From JAYEJW01 sp034716535 (GTDB taxonomy: Bacteria; Pseudomonadota; Gammaproteobacteria; Chromatiales; Chromatiaceae), in the NCBI GenBank assembly GCA_034716535.1, contig JAYEJW010000153.1, positions 1 to 14,471 on the forward strand: 14,471 nucleotides of DNA. The letters are read 5' to 3'. The translations under genes were made by a program, and so were the position numbers. Below the pieces are notes generated by a model. It saw only the letters and a program-made list of their open reading frames with translations. It was not told the DNA's origin and searched no databases. Below are positions 6,694-13,889 of the stretch, piece by piece (within the stretch, counting starts at the first letter, position 1; every line of letters begins with the position of its first letter).

Positions 6694-8826
6694 ATGTATC
6701 TACTTCTCGTAAGCATTCACGGATTGATCCGAGGCCAGGATCTCGAGCTTGGACGCGACGCCGACACCGGCGGGCAGACCAAGTACGTCGTCGACCTGGC
6801 CCGCGCACTGGCGGAGCGGGACGACGTCACGCAGGTCGACCTGGTAACCAGACGCGTCGTGGACGAGCGGGTCAGCGACGACTATGCGCAGCCCATCGAA
6901 GAGCTCTCCCCCAAGGCGCACATCATCCGTATCGATGCCGGCCCGGAGGAGTATCTGCCCAAGGAATCCCTGTGGGACTATTTGGACAGCTTCGGGGACA
7001 ACCTGCTGAACTGGCTCAACGAACAAGGCCAGATGCCGGACCTAATCCACAGCCACTATGCGGACGCCGGTTATGTGGGCGTTAGGCTCTCCAGCCTCCT
7101 CGGCGTTCCGCTGGTACATACAGGCCACTCGCTCGGGCGGGACAAACGCCTGCGCCTGCTCGCCGCAGGCCTCAGGCGAGAGGAGATCGACCGACGCTAC
7201 AACATGGATCGCCGTATCGATGCAGAAGAAGAGGTGCTGGCCAACGCGGACCTGGTCATCACGAGCACACACAACGAAATCGACGAGCAATACGGGCTCT
7301 ACGATTACTATCAGCCCGATCGCATGGCGGTCATCCCTCCGGGTACCGACCTGGAACAGTTTCACCCCTCGAGACCGGATGACCCCCCGGCCGCATTCTC
7401 AGACGAGATCATCCGTTTCCTGACCGAGCCGAGCAAGCCCCTGATCCTGGCCCTTTCAAGACCGGATCCCCGCAAGAACATCCTGACGCTGGTCGAGGCG
7501 TTCGGGGAATCGGAACGGCTGCGGGAGACCGCCAACCTGCTGATCATTGCCGGTAGCCGGGACGACGTTCGCGAGATGGACGAGGGCCCGCAGTCGGTGC
7601 TTACGGACATCCTGCTGACCATCGATTCCTACGATCTGTACGGACGGGTCGCCATCCCGAAACGTCACCGGCCCGATGAGGTGCCCGACATCTACCGCCT
7701 CGCCGCCGCGTCGAAGGGCGTCTTCATCAACCCCGCCCTGACGGAGCCGTTCGGCCTGACGCTTTTGGAAGCGGCGGCGAGCGGCCTCCCCCTCGTCGCA
7801 ACCGAGAACGGCGGGCCGGTGGACATCATCGACAACTGCCAAAACGGTCTGCTCGTGGATCCGCTGGACCCGGAAGCCATCGCCGAGGCCCTGCTCGAGG
7901 TGTTGAGCGCCGCGGGACGCTGGGAGGAGTTATCGAGTAACGGCGTGAAGGGGGTGCGCAAGCATTACGCCTGGCAGGCGCACGCCCAAGGCTACATGAC
8001 CAAGGTCAAACCCTTGCCGAAACGCCACGAGCCGATCCCGGAAACGCCGCCGGTCAGACGTGCCCTGCGTTACCGGGATCGCGCACTTTTCACAGACCTC
8101 GACCAGAGCCTTCTCGGCAATGCGGAAGGGGAAAAGCGTTTTGCCGACGTGATGCGGAAGAACCGCAAATGCGCCACCTTCGGAATCGCCACGGGTCGGC
8201 GCCTCGACTCGGCGCTGTCCGTTCTGAAGAAACAGCGGATCCCGGTACCCGATGTCTTGATCACCAGCCTGGGCACCCAGATCCACTATGCACCGCAGCT
8301 GGTGCCCGACAACTTCTGGGCCGATCATATCGACTATCTCTGGAAGCCGCAGGCGGTCCGCCGCGTGCTCGCGGATATTCCCGGTCTCGTTCCCCAGCGT
8401 AAGGTCGAGCAGAGCCGGTTCAAGATCTCTTACCATTTCGATCCGTCCCTTGCGCCCCGCATCGAGGACATCACCGCCTTGCTGCGCTCGCAGGATCTGA
8501 CGCTCAACGTGGTGCATGCCTTCGGTCAGTTCCTGGATGTGATTCCGGCACGCGCGAGCAAAGGGCAGGCGCTGCGTTACGTGGCGCAACGGTGGGACAT
8601 ACCGCTGGAGCATATCCTGGTCGCCGGCGGATCCGGTGCCGACGAGGATATGATGCGCGGCAACACCCTCGCGGTCGTGGTCGCAAACCGTCATGACGAA
8701 GAGCTTTCCCAGCTCGAGGACCAGGAGCGCATCTATTTCGCCGACCAGCCCCAGGCGCTCGGCATCCTGGAGGCGGTCGAGCACTACGACTTCTTCCGCG
8801 CCTGCCGCGTGCCCGGTGAGTCATGA
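6694..8826 (+). CDS. sps: Sucrose-phosphate synthase (GT4 glucosyltransferase with HAD-like tail)
   Basis: Makes sucrose-6-phosphate from UDP-glucose and fructose-6-phosphate in the cytoplasm. Starting at the ATG at 6694 the protein has 710 residues and begins SIHGLIRG, then ELGRDADTGGQTKYV, the same N-terminus as cyanobacterial SPS. A GTG at 6616 would add 26 residues; neither start has a strong ribosome site. GT-B/GT4 landmarks: IHSHYADAGYVG (~118-129), VHTGHSLG (~141-148), RYNM.RRIDAEE (~168-179), IPPGTDLE (~214-221), LALSRPDPRKN (~252-262), NPALTEPFGLTLLEAAA (~346-361). Residues ~460-705 form a HAD domain resembling sucrose-phosphatase. It has DLDQS (Asp468, Asp470), but motif IV reads GGSGAD instead of GDSGND, so phosphatase activity is doubtful. 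The gene overlaps spp by ATGA. Confidence 0.95.
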   Translation: MYLLLVSIHGLIRGQDLELGRDADTGGQTKYVVDLARALAERDDVTQVDLVTRRVVDERVSDDYAQPIEELSPKAHIIRIDAGPEEYLPKESLWDYLDSFGDNLLNWLNEQGQMPDLIHSHYADAGYVGVRLSSLLGVPLVHTGHSLGRDKRLRLLAAGLRREEIDRRYNMDRRIDAEEEVLANADLVITSTHNEIDEQYGLYDYYQPDRMAVIPPGTDLEQFHPSRPDDPPAAFSDEIIRFLTEPSKPLILALSRPDPRKNILTLVEAFGESERLRETANLLIIAGSRDDVREMDEGPQSVLTDILLTIDSYDLYGRVAIPKRHRPDEVPDIYRLAAASKGVFINPALTEPFGLTLLEAAASGLPLVATENGGPVDIIDNCQNGLLVDPLDPEAIAEALLEVLSAAGRWEELSSNGVKGVRKHYAWQAHAQGYMTKVKPLPKRHEPIPETPPVRRALRYRDRALFTDLDQSLLGNAEGEKRFADVMRKNRKCATFGIATGRRLDSALSVLKKQRIPVPDVLITSLGTQIHYAPQLVPDNFWADHIDYLWKPQAVRRVLADIPGLVPQRKVEQSRFKISYHFDPSLAPRIEDITALLRSQDLTLNVVHAFGQFLDVIPARASKGQALRYVAQRWDIPLEHILVAGGSGADEDMMRGNTLAVVVANRHDEELSQLEDQERIYFADQPQALGILEAVEHYDFFRACRVPGES

Positions 8827-9683
8827 CGGAACGGCTGCTGGTTTGCACCGACCTGGACCGCACCCTGATCCCGAACGGCCCGCAGCCGGAATCACCCAAC
8901 GCGCGCAAGTACTTCGCCGCTCTGGTCAGTCGGGTGGAGGTCGAGCTGAGCTACGTCAGCGGCCGACACCCTGCATTGGTGCAGGAGGCCGTCGCCGCCT
9001 ATGGCCTGCCGGTGCCCGATTTCGTCATCGGGGATGTCGGCACCAGCCTCTACCGGATCGAACGCGATGGCGAATGGACGCCACAAACCGAGTGGGAGGA
9101 ACAGATCGGCAAAGACTGGGAGGGCGCGACGGGCCGCGACCTCAAGGGCTTTTTGTCCGGGATCAAGGCGCTACGCCTGCAAGAGTCCTCGAAACAAGGC
9201 CGTTTCAAACTGAGCTACTACGCACCCCTGGATGCGGACCCCGATGAGCTGGTCGAAGAGGTACGCGAGCGGTTGTCCGAGCAGGGCATCCGTACGAGCC
9301 TCATCTGGAGCGTCGACGAGCCGGAGGGCGTCGGTCTGCTCGACGTGCTCCCCGCCCGTGCCTCGAAGTACCACGCGATCGCGTTTCTCATCACCCAGGA
9401 AGGCGTCGATATCGAAGACACCGTTTTCTCGGGCGACAGCGGAAACGACCTCGAGCCGCTGACCAGCCCGATCCCCGCGGTACTGGTCGCCAACGCCCAC
9501 CCGTCGGTGCGCGAGCAGGCCCGCCGCATCGCGAACGAGCGCGGACACCCTGAACAGCTCTACTGCGCGAAGGGGGGATTCATCGGTATGAACGGCAACT
9601 ACAGCGCCGGAATCCTCGAAGGTATCGCGCATTACCACCCCATCGTGCGTCGCTGGCTCGACGACGCAACGGAGGCCAGATGA
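8823..9683 (+). CDS. spp: Sucrose-6-phosphate phosphatase (HAD family)
   Basis: Removes phosphate from sucrose-6-phosphate to release sucrose, pulling the synthase reaction forward. 286 residues with a full HAD set: DLDRT (nucleophile Asp10, Asp12, Thr14), SYVSGR (motif II Ser, ~43-48), Lys182 in ARASKYHA, and an intact GDSGND (204-209) for magnesium. The cap region (~80-160) is typical of the Cof/SPP type. Its start overlaps the sps stop as ATGA, and GGTGAG just upstream serves as ribosome site, so the two are translationally coupled. Unlike the HAD tail of SPS, all catalytic residues are present, so this is the likely working phosphatase. Confidence 0.93.
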   Translation: MTERLLVCTDLDRTLIPNGPQPESPNARKYFAALVSRVEVELSYVSGRHPALVQEAVAAYGLPVPDFVIGDVGTSLYRIERDGEWTPQTEWEEQIGKDWEGATGRDLKGFLSGIKALRLQESSKQGRFKLSYYAPLDADPDELVEEVRERLSEQGIRTSLIWSVDEPEGVGLLDVLPARASKYHAIAFLITQEGVDIEDTVFSGDSGNDLEPLTSPIPAVLVANAHPSVREQARRIANERGHPEQLYCAKGGFIGMNGNYSAGILEGIAHYHPIVRRWLDDATEAR

Positions 9684-10576
9684 CGGCGACGAACCGCAAC
9701 CCAATCTGCATCTTCGGCGAGGTCCTCTTCGACATCTTTCCGGACGGAAAGCATGTCCTCGGCGGGGCACCCTTCAACGTTGCCTGGCACCTCCAGGCCT
9801 TTGGTCAGACGCCCCACTTCATCAGCGGCGTCGGCGATGACGAGGAGGGTGAGCGCATCCGCACGGCCATGAGGGGCTGGGGAATGGATGGGAGCGGCCT
9901 GCAGACCGACCCGGAACACCCGACTGGGCGCGTCACGGTCAGCCTCGACGCGGGCGAGCCGAGCTACGACATCGTCCCTCACTGTGCCTATGACTACGTC
10001 GGGCTCGACCCGGATCATCATCCGAGCTGCGGCCTTCTCTACCACGGGAGCCTGGCCCTGAGGAACCAGGTGTCCGCGCGTAGCCTGGAGCAACTGAAGA
10101 CCAACAGACCTGGCAGCATCTTCGTCGACGTCAACCTGAGGGATCCCTGGTGGTCACGCGATCAGGTCATGGAGCTGGTCACGGACGCGGATTGGGTCAA
10201 GCTGAACCAGGACGAGCTACGGCTCCTCGGTGGAAATGGGGCCGAGCTCGAAGAGGAGGCCCGCCGTTTCAAGGACGACAACGGGCTGACCGGACTGATC
10301 CTGACCCTGGGCGCGCAAGGTGCCTTGGGCCTGGTGGGTGACGAGGCGCCGGTCACCGTCGCCCCGTCGTCCTCGTTGCCGGTGATCGATGCGGTGGGCG
10401 CGGGTGATGCCTTCGCCTCGGTGCTGATCTTGGGCGTCGTCAACGCCTGGCCCCTGAGCGATACCATGGAACGGGCGCAGGCATTCGCTTCGCAAATCGT
10501 GCAACGCCGCGGCGCAACTGTAGATGCCAGGATCTTCTACCAACCCTTTATCGACGCCTGGGATCTGCACGCTTAA
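9680..10576 (+). CDS. fruK: Fructokinase (PfkB/ribokinase family)
   Basis: ATP-dependent kinase that most likely phosphorylates free fructose to fructose-6-phosphate, refilling the sucrose-phosphate synthase substrate pool and recovering fructose freed from sucrose. 298 residues. PfkB landmarks: GEVLFDIFPDG (~13-23), sugar-binding GGAPFNVAWHL (28-38), FVDVNLRDPWW (148-158), DWVKLNQDEL, and the C-terminal signature DAVGAGDAF (237-245) with catalytic Asp243. The start overlaps the spp stop as ATGA, with GGAGG five bases upstream. Third gene of the operon; the fructokinase call over other PfkB sugars rests largely on context. The symbol follows the methanotroph operon. Confidence 0.88.
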   Translation: MTATNRNPICIFGEVLFDIFPDGKHVLGGAPFNVAWHLQAFGQTPHFISGVGDDEEGERIRTAMRGWGMDGSGLQTDPEHPTGRVTVSLDAGEPSYDIVPHCAYDYVGLDPDHHPSCGLLYHGSLALRNQVSARSLEQLKTNRPGSIFVDVNLRDPWWSRDQVMELVTDADWVKLNQDELRLLGGNGAELEEEARRFKDDNGLTGLILTLGAQGALGLVGDEAPVTVAPSSSLPVIDAVGAGDAFASVLILGVVNAWPLSDTMERAQAFASQIVQRRGATVDARIFYQPFIDAWDLHA

Positions 10577-10606
10577 TCGGGCTGGTGTCGAGCACCCTCT
10601 TTTGCA

Positions 10607-11533
10607 ATGTACGAGCAAGTCTCTCACGCCCTACTCAACGACATCCTCGACGAGCTGAAGGCGGATATCCGCCGCAAAGATCTGCGGCACTTTTATATGC
10701 GGCTAGGCGCAAACTTCTACGCCATCCACTCCCTGTTCCAGCACCTCTACGGTCACCGGGATGACTTCAAATCGCAGATGCTCAAGCTGGTGGAGCGCCT
10801 CGCGTGCGCCTACATCGAGCGGCCGGCGGATTTGAAGCACCTGGACATGGCCCGCGAGGAGGATCACAACTGGTTCCTGAGCCCGGAATGGGTGGGTATG
10901 GCCCTGTTGTGGGACACGGTCGCGACCAAGAACGCCAAGCTGCTCAACCAGGGCATCTTGAGCCTTCCCGCAAAGCTCGACCGCGCCACCTGGCTCAATT
11001 ACGTCCGCTGTCACGACGACATCGGCCTCGGGTTCGACGATGCGGATATCCGCGCCTGCGGCTATGAGCCCGTCGCGCACCGGCGATTCCTGGTGGACTA
11101 CTTCACCGGAAAGTACGAGGAGTCGGCGGCGCGGGGCCAGCCCTTTGGGGTGAACCCCAAGACGGGCGACGCGCGCATCTCAGGGTCGCTGGCATCTCTG
11201 GCCGGTCTGGAAGCCGCTTTGGAATGGGGGGATCCCGATGCCGTCCACCGCTCCATCGATGTGATCCTGCTGCACGGCGTGATTATGTCCTTCGGCGGTA
11301 TCCCGCTGCTCTACTACGACGACGAGATCGGCACCCGTGGACGAACGAACATTGATAAAGCTCAAACGGCCACCGTACGCACATACTCTCCTGAATATGT
11401 CGTAAGAATGCCACGATTGAGAAAACCGAGCTGCCGAGTGCAGTCGTCCAAACCCCCAACGCGCAGAGCCAAGGCCTGCGGCGATTCTGCTTGCTGCGTC
11501 ATGGAATTTGTTATAGATGCTTGCATTACCTAG
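10607..11533 (+). pseudogene. ams: Amylosucrase remnant with internal deletion and lost 3' end
   Basis: Intact amylosucrase (GH13, ~630-650 residues) splits or polymerises sucrose. Residues ~1-97 here match its N-terminal domain (LYGHRDDF, ERPADLKHLDMAREEDHNWFLS). The frame then jumps at GMALLWDTVAT (~97-108) to the segment that normally follows the catalytic barrel strands. The skipped part, roughly 250-270 residues by memory of the Neisseria enzyme, carries the nucleophile Asp and acid/base Glu. The transition-state motif CHDDIG survives (~135-140), as do NPKTGD..ISG and LLYYDDEIGT (~234-243). Homology stops near 11335. The remaining ~65 residues to the TAG at 11531-11533 are unrelated, Arg/Pro/Cys-rich and run into the next gene's start. 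The frame stays open, but the product cannot be active. It sits 30 bases after fruK as the degraded fourth gene of the sucrose operon. Confidence 0.85.
11346..11516. other. Junction spacer between amylosucrase remnant and island genes
   Basis: About 170 bases of unrecognised sequence between the last amylosucrase homology and the methyltransferase start. The amylosucrase frame continues through it by chance. The promoter of the island operon would be expected here or further upstream, but I see no convincing -35/-10 pair, inverted terminal repeat or attachment-site-like repeat. Confidence 0.35.
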
Positions 11534-12923
11534 CTCTCGGACCGACGTTTACTCGGAAGCCGATGAAATACTGGCCGGTATGATCGATGCGTACCGCCGG
11601 GATGGTAACCCAGTGCGCACCGATTTTCGCAACATCGTTGATTTGCGCTATAACACTGAAAGGGCCACGCATCTAATCCACACCTATCCTGCCAAGCTCA
11701 TTGTTCATATTCCTAATTTCTTTCTATCATGCAGATCCCTGATCGCGCCACGGGGTACGGTCGCAGATCCGTTCTGTGGATCCGGCACGGTCCTACTCGA
11801 GGCTGCCTTGAAGGGGTACGAACTGATTGGAGCTGACTCAAACCCACTTGCACGCCTCATAACTCTCGCAAAGTTAACTGTCGCTGATGTCGACACTCTC
11901 AACCACGCAATAATAGCCGTTGCTTCGGCAAAATCGAACCCAGTCCCATCTGAATTGCCGGACGTCGTCAACCGGGACTATTGGTATTCACAGAATATAC
12001 AACACGAATTGTCGTCGATATGGAACGCCATCCAGCCGTTCCGCAACACAAGCGCGTTTCCTCTTCTACAGATTACCTTTTCCCAGTGCTCTCGAAAAGT
12101 GAGTCGCGCCGATCCGAAGTTTTCTGTACCGGTGCGGCTGAAACCCGAAAAATATGCTAGAAACCCCGCGCTGTACAAGAAAGCTGAGAAGCACGAACAG
12201 TGGTTATCCTCCGTTAGTTGCTACGATGCATACACCAATATACTTCGCGAGAACACGCGCAGACACGAGGATTTGGCCCGAATGCTTCCTCGTAAGCCGC
12301 GGATCACATATCTCGGAAAAGAGGCTCGAAAACTTGGCGCTGAGTTTGCCGTGCGTCCGTGGAAACGCGGAGTCAAAAAGAACTCAGTTGATCTCATATT
12401 AACTTCTCCTCCTTACGCGGGCGCCCAGAAATACATTCGCGCGTCCAGTCTTAATATTGGGTGGCTCGGCCTCGCGCCATCGACTAGACTTCGCGAGTTA
12501 GAGGACGGTTGCATCGGAAGAGAACACTTTAAGAAAAGTGACGTATCGGCAAATCTTGCTACGGGATTGGACGAAGCGGATATCGTACTAACGCGTCTAC
12601 GAGGTAAATCACCATTGCGCGCCCACCTGATGGCCACCTACCTGCTAGAAATGCGCGATGCTCTTACGGAACTGAGTCGAGCGCTGAAGCGCGATGGATA
12701 CGCTATTCTGGTGCTCGGCAACAACAAAGTGTGCGCGGAAGCTTTTGATACCGTGAGGTTTACTACTACGCTCGCGGAGCAGGTCGGGTTTTCTACGGTG
12801 CTTCATATCGTTGACGAAATAAAATCCCGCGGCCTAATGACTCGGCGCAACAAAAACTCCGGAATCATAGAAACAGAATCCGTAGTAGTTTTGAAAAACT
12901 CTGCAGGGGCCCAGAATGAGTAA
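11517..12923 (+). CDS. DNA methyltransferase (motif I then TSPPY motif IV), defence-module type
   Basis: 468 residues. AdoMet-binding motif I is ADPFCGSGT (83-91) followed by acidic GADSNP (105-110). Catalytic motif IV is LILTSPPYAGAQKY (293-306). The TSPPY form favours exocyclic-amino methylation, most often N4-cytosine, although N6-adenine cannot be excluded. HTYPAKLIVHIPNFFL (55-70) is the usual segment ahead of motif I. The ~205 residues between motifs I and IV probably hold target recognition and include a basic stretch, SQCSRKVSRADPKF (189-202). This I-to-IV order resembles alpha-class enzymes. The C-terminus has VLGNNKV (399-405) and a final ETESVVVLK strand. The ATG at 11517 has only a weak ribosome site; ATG 11580 is an alternative. 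The stop overlaps the next gene by eight bases, so the two are coupled. The likely role is self-DNA marking in a restriction-like system. Confidence 0.85.
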   Translation: MLALPSSRTDVYSEADEILAGMIDAYRRDGNPVRTDFRNIVDLRYNTERATHLIHTYPAKLIVHIPNFFLSCRSLIAPRGTVADPFCGSGTVLLEAALKGYELIGADSNPLARLITLAKLTVADVDTLNHAIIAVASAKSNPVPSELPDVVNRDYWYSQNIQHELSSIWNAIQPFRNTSAFPLLQITFSQCSRKVSRADPKFSVPVRLKPEKYARNPALYKKAEKHEQWLSSVSCYDAYTNILRENTRRHEDLARMLPRKPRITYLGKEARKLGAEFAVRPWKRGVKKNSVDLILTSPPYAGAQKYIRASSLNIGWLGLAPSTRLRELEDGCIGREHFKKSDVSANLATGLDEADIVLTRLRGKSPLRAHLMATYLLEMRDALTELSRALKRDGYAILVLGNNKVCAEAFDTVRFTTTLAEQVGFSTVLHIVDEIKSRGLMTRRNKNSGIIETESVVVLKNSAGAQNE

Positions 12924-13878
12924 CGCACAACTTGCGACAAGCCGCGAGGTCCTTCTGTCAAAGATTCGCGTTCTGAACGAATCCGTTTGGGAGTGGCGGG
13001 TAACAGAGCGAGTCTTGGACGAGTGGATAGAGAATTTCCGAGCAAACCAGAGCCTCTCAGATCGTGAAGAACTCAGTTTAGTTTACCTCGTTTCGAAACT
13101 GATATTTTTCGGTGATAGGGAAATACGTGAGCTTCTACGCTCGATGTATAGAGACTTGTTTTGTTATCCGATAAAGAGGTCTATACGACAGTCGCTCGGC
13201 GGAGCGCTTGATTTCACACTTATTCAAGACCGTTTTTGCAAGGAGTTGGAAAAAACTCGTTTTTTTGGTGTCGGCAATCCATCTGAAAGTGGAACACATC
13301 TGCTCTATTTCTTTAGACAAGAAAATAACCTACCTAAGGACTTGTTCGAATCGGCGCACAGGATTTTTCAACGGACGGTAGGTGATAACAGTAGGCGACT
13401 GCGACTACCGCAAGTAGAGCACTACGTGTTTTTGGACGACTTTTGCGCCAGCGGAACTCAGGCCGTCGAATATTCGCGCGAGATAGTGGAAGAAGTAAGA
13501 AATTATAATCCCAACGTCGATGTGAGTTACTTCGCATTGTTCGGCATGTCGGATGGGATACGTCACGTTCAGAGAGCTACCGCATTTTCCAATGTAGAGG
13601 CGGTATGTATTTTTGACGAATCGTTTCGAGTGTTCTCGCCAGATTCAAGGGTTTTTCGATCGCTGTCGACGGAGATTGACAAAACATGGCTTGAACGGGT
13701 TTGCCGGGAAAACGGCGAGCACATTTTTCCAGGGCATGCTCTGGGATATAAGAACGGGCAAATGCTCCTGGGCTTTCACCACAACGTTCCGGACAATACT
13801 CTTCCCGTCATATGGGGTAACGCAAGAGCCGGACAGAAGTGGACGCCGTTAGTTCGCCGATACCACAAGATTTACTAA
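12916..13878 (+). CDS. Phosphoribosyltransferase-like protein (PRTase-CE type) of a conflict module
   Basis: 320 residues. The key element is HYVFLDDFCASGTQA (169-183), the PRPP-binding loop pattern of type I phosphoribosyltransferases (hydrophobic strand, two acidic residues, then S/T-G-T), with SGTQ in place of the usual TGGT. Before it lie a mostly helical N-terminus (1-115) and a motif GVGNPSESGTHLLYFFRQEN (118-137). After it come a strand-helix core (DVSYFALFG) and a distinctive C-terminus, LLGFHHNVPDNTLPVIW (284-300) then WTPLVRRY. I recall this set from the PRTase-CE domain of prokaryotic conflict systems, where the substrate is not known. No nucleobase-specific loop is recognisable, so ordinary salvage is unlikely. 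The start overlaps the methyltransferase stop and has CAGGGG upstream. The next ATG is 11 bases after the stop. Confidence 0.8.
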   Translation: MSNAQLATSREVLLSKIRVLNESVWEWRVTERVLDEWIENFRANQSLSDREELSLVYLVSKLIFFGDREIRELLRSMYRDLFCYPIKRSIRQSLGGALDFTLIQDRFCKELEKTRFFGVGNPSESGTHLLYFFRQENNLPKDLFESAHRIFQRTVGDNSRRLRLPQVEHYVFLDDFCASGTQAVEYSREIVEEVRNYNPNVDVSYFALFGMSDGIRHVQRATAFSNVEAVCIFDESFRVFSPDSRVFRSLSTEIDKTWLERVCRENGEHIFPGHALGYKNGQMLLGFHHNVPDNTLPVIWGNARAGQKWTPLVRRYHKIY

Positions 13879-13889
13879 GAGCGACTGCC

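Noticed and set aside
7930..8784. Long minus-strand open frame (284 codons) opposite sps
   Set aside because: It is antisense to the well-supported HAD domain; long antisense frames are common in GC-rich coding DNA. The same applies to the minus frames at 284-1000 and 1001-1792 and the plus frame at 5712-6431.
11491..11517. Possible promoter TTGCTG / TATAGA just before the methyltransferase
   Set aside because: The spacer is only 15 bases and transcription would start inside the coding region, leaving no leader for the ATG at 11517.
11346..11533. In-frame tail of the amylosucrase frame as a genuine new domain
   Set aside because: The tail is Arg/Pro/Cys-rich with no recognisable pattern and overlaps the methyltransferase start; chance read-through into inserted DNA explains it.
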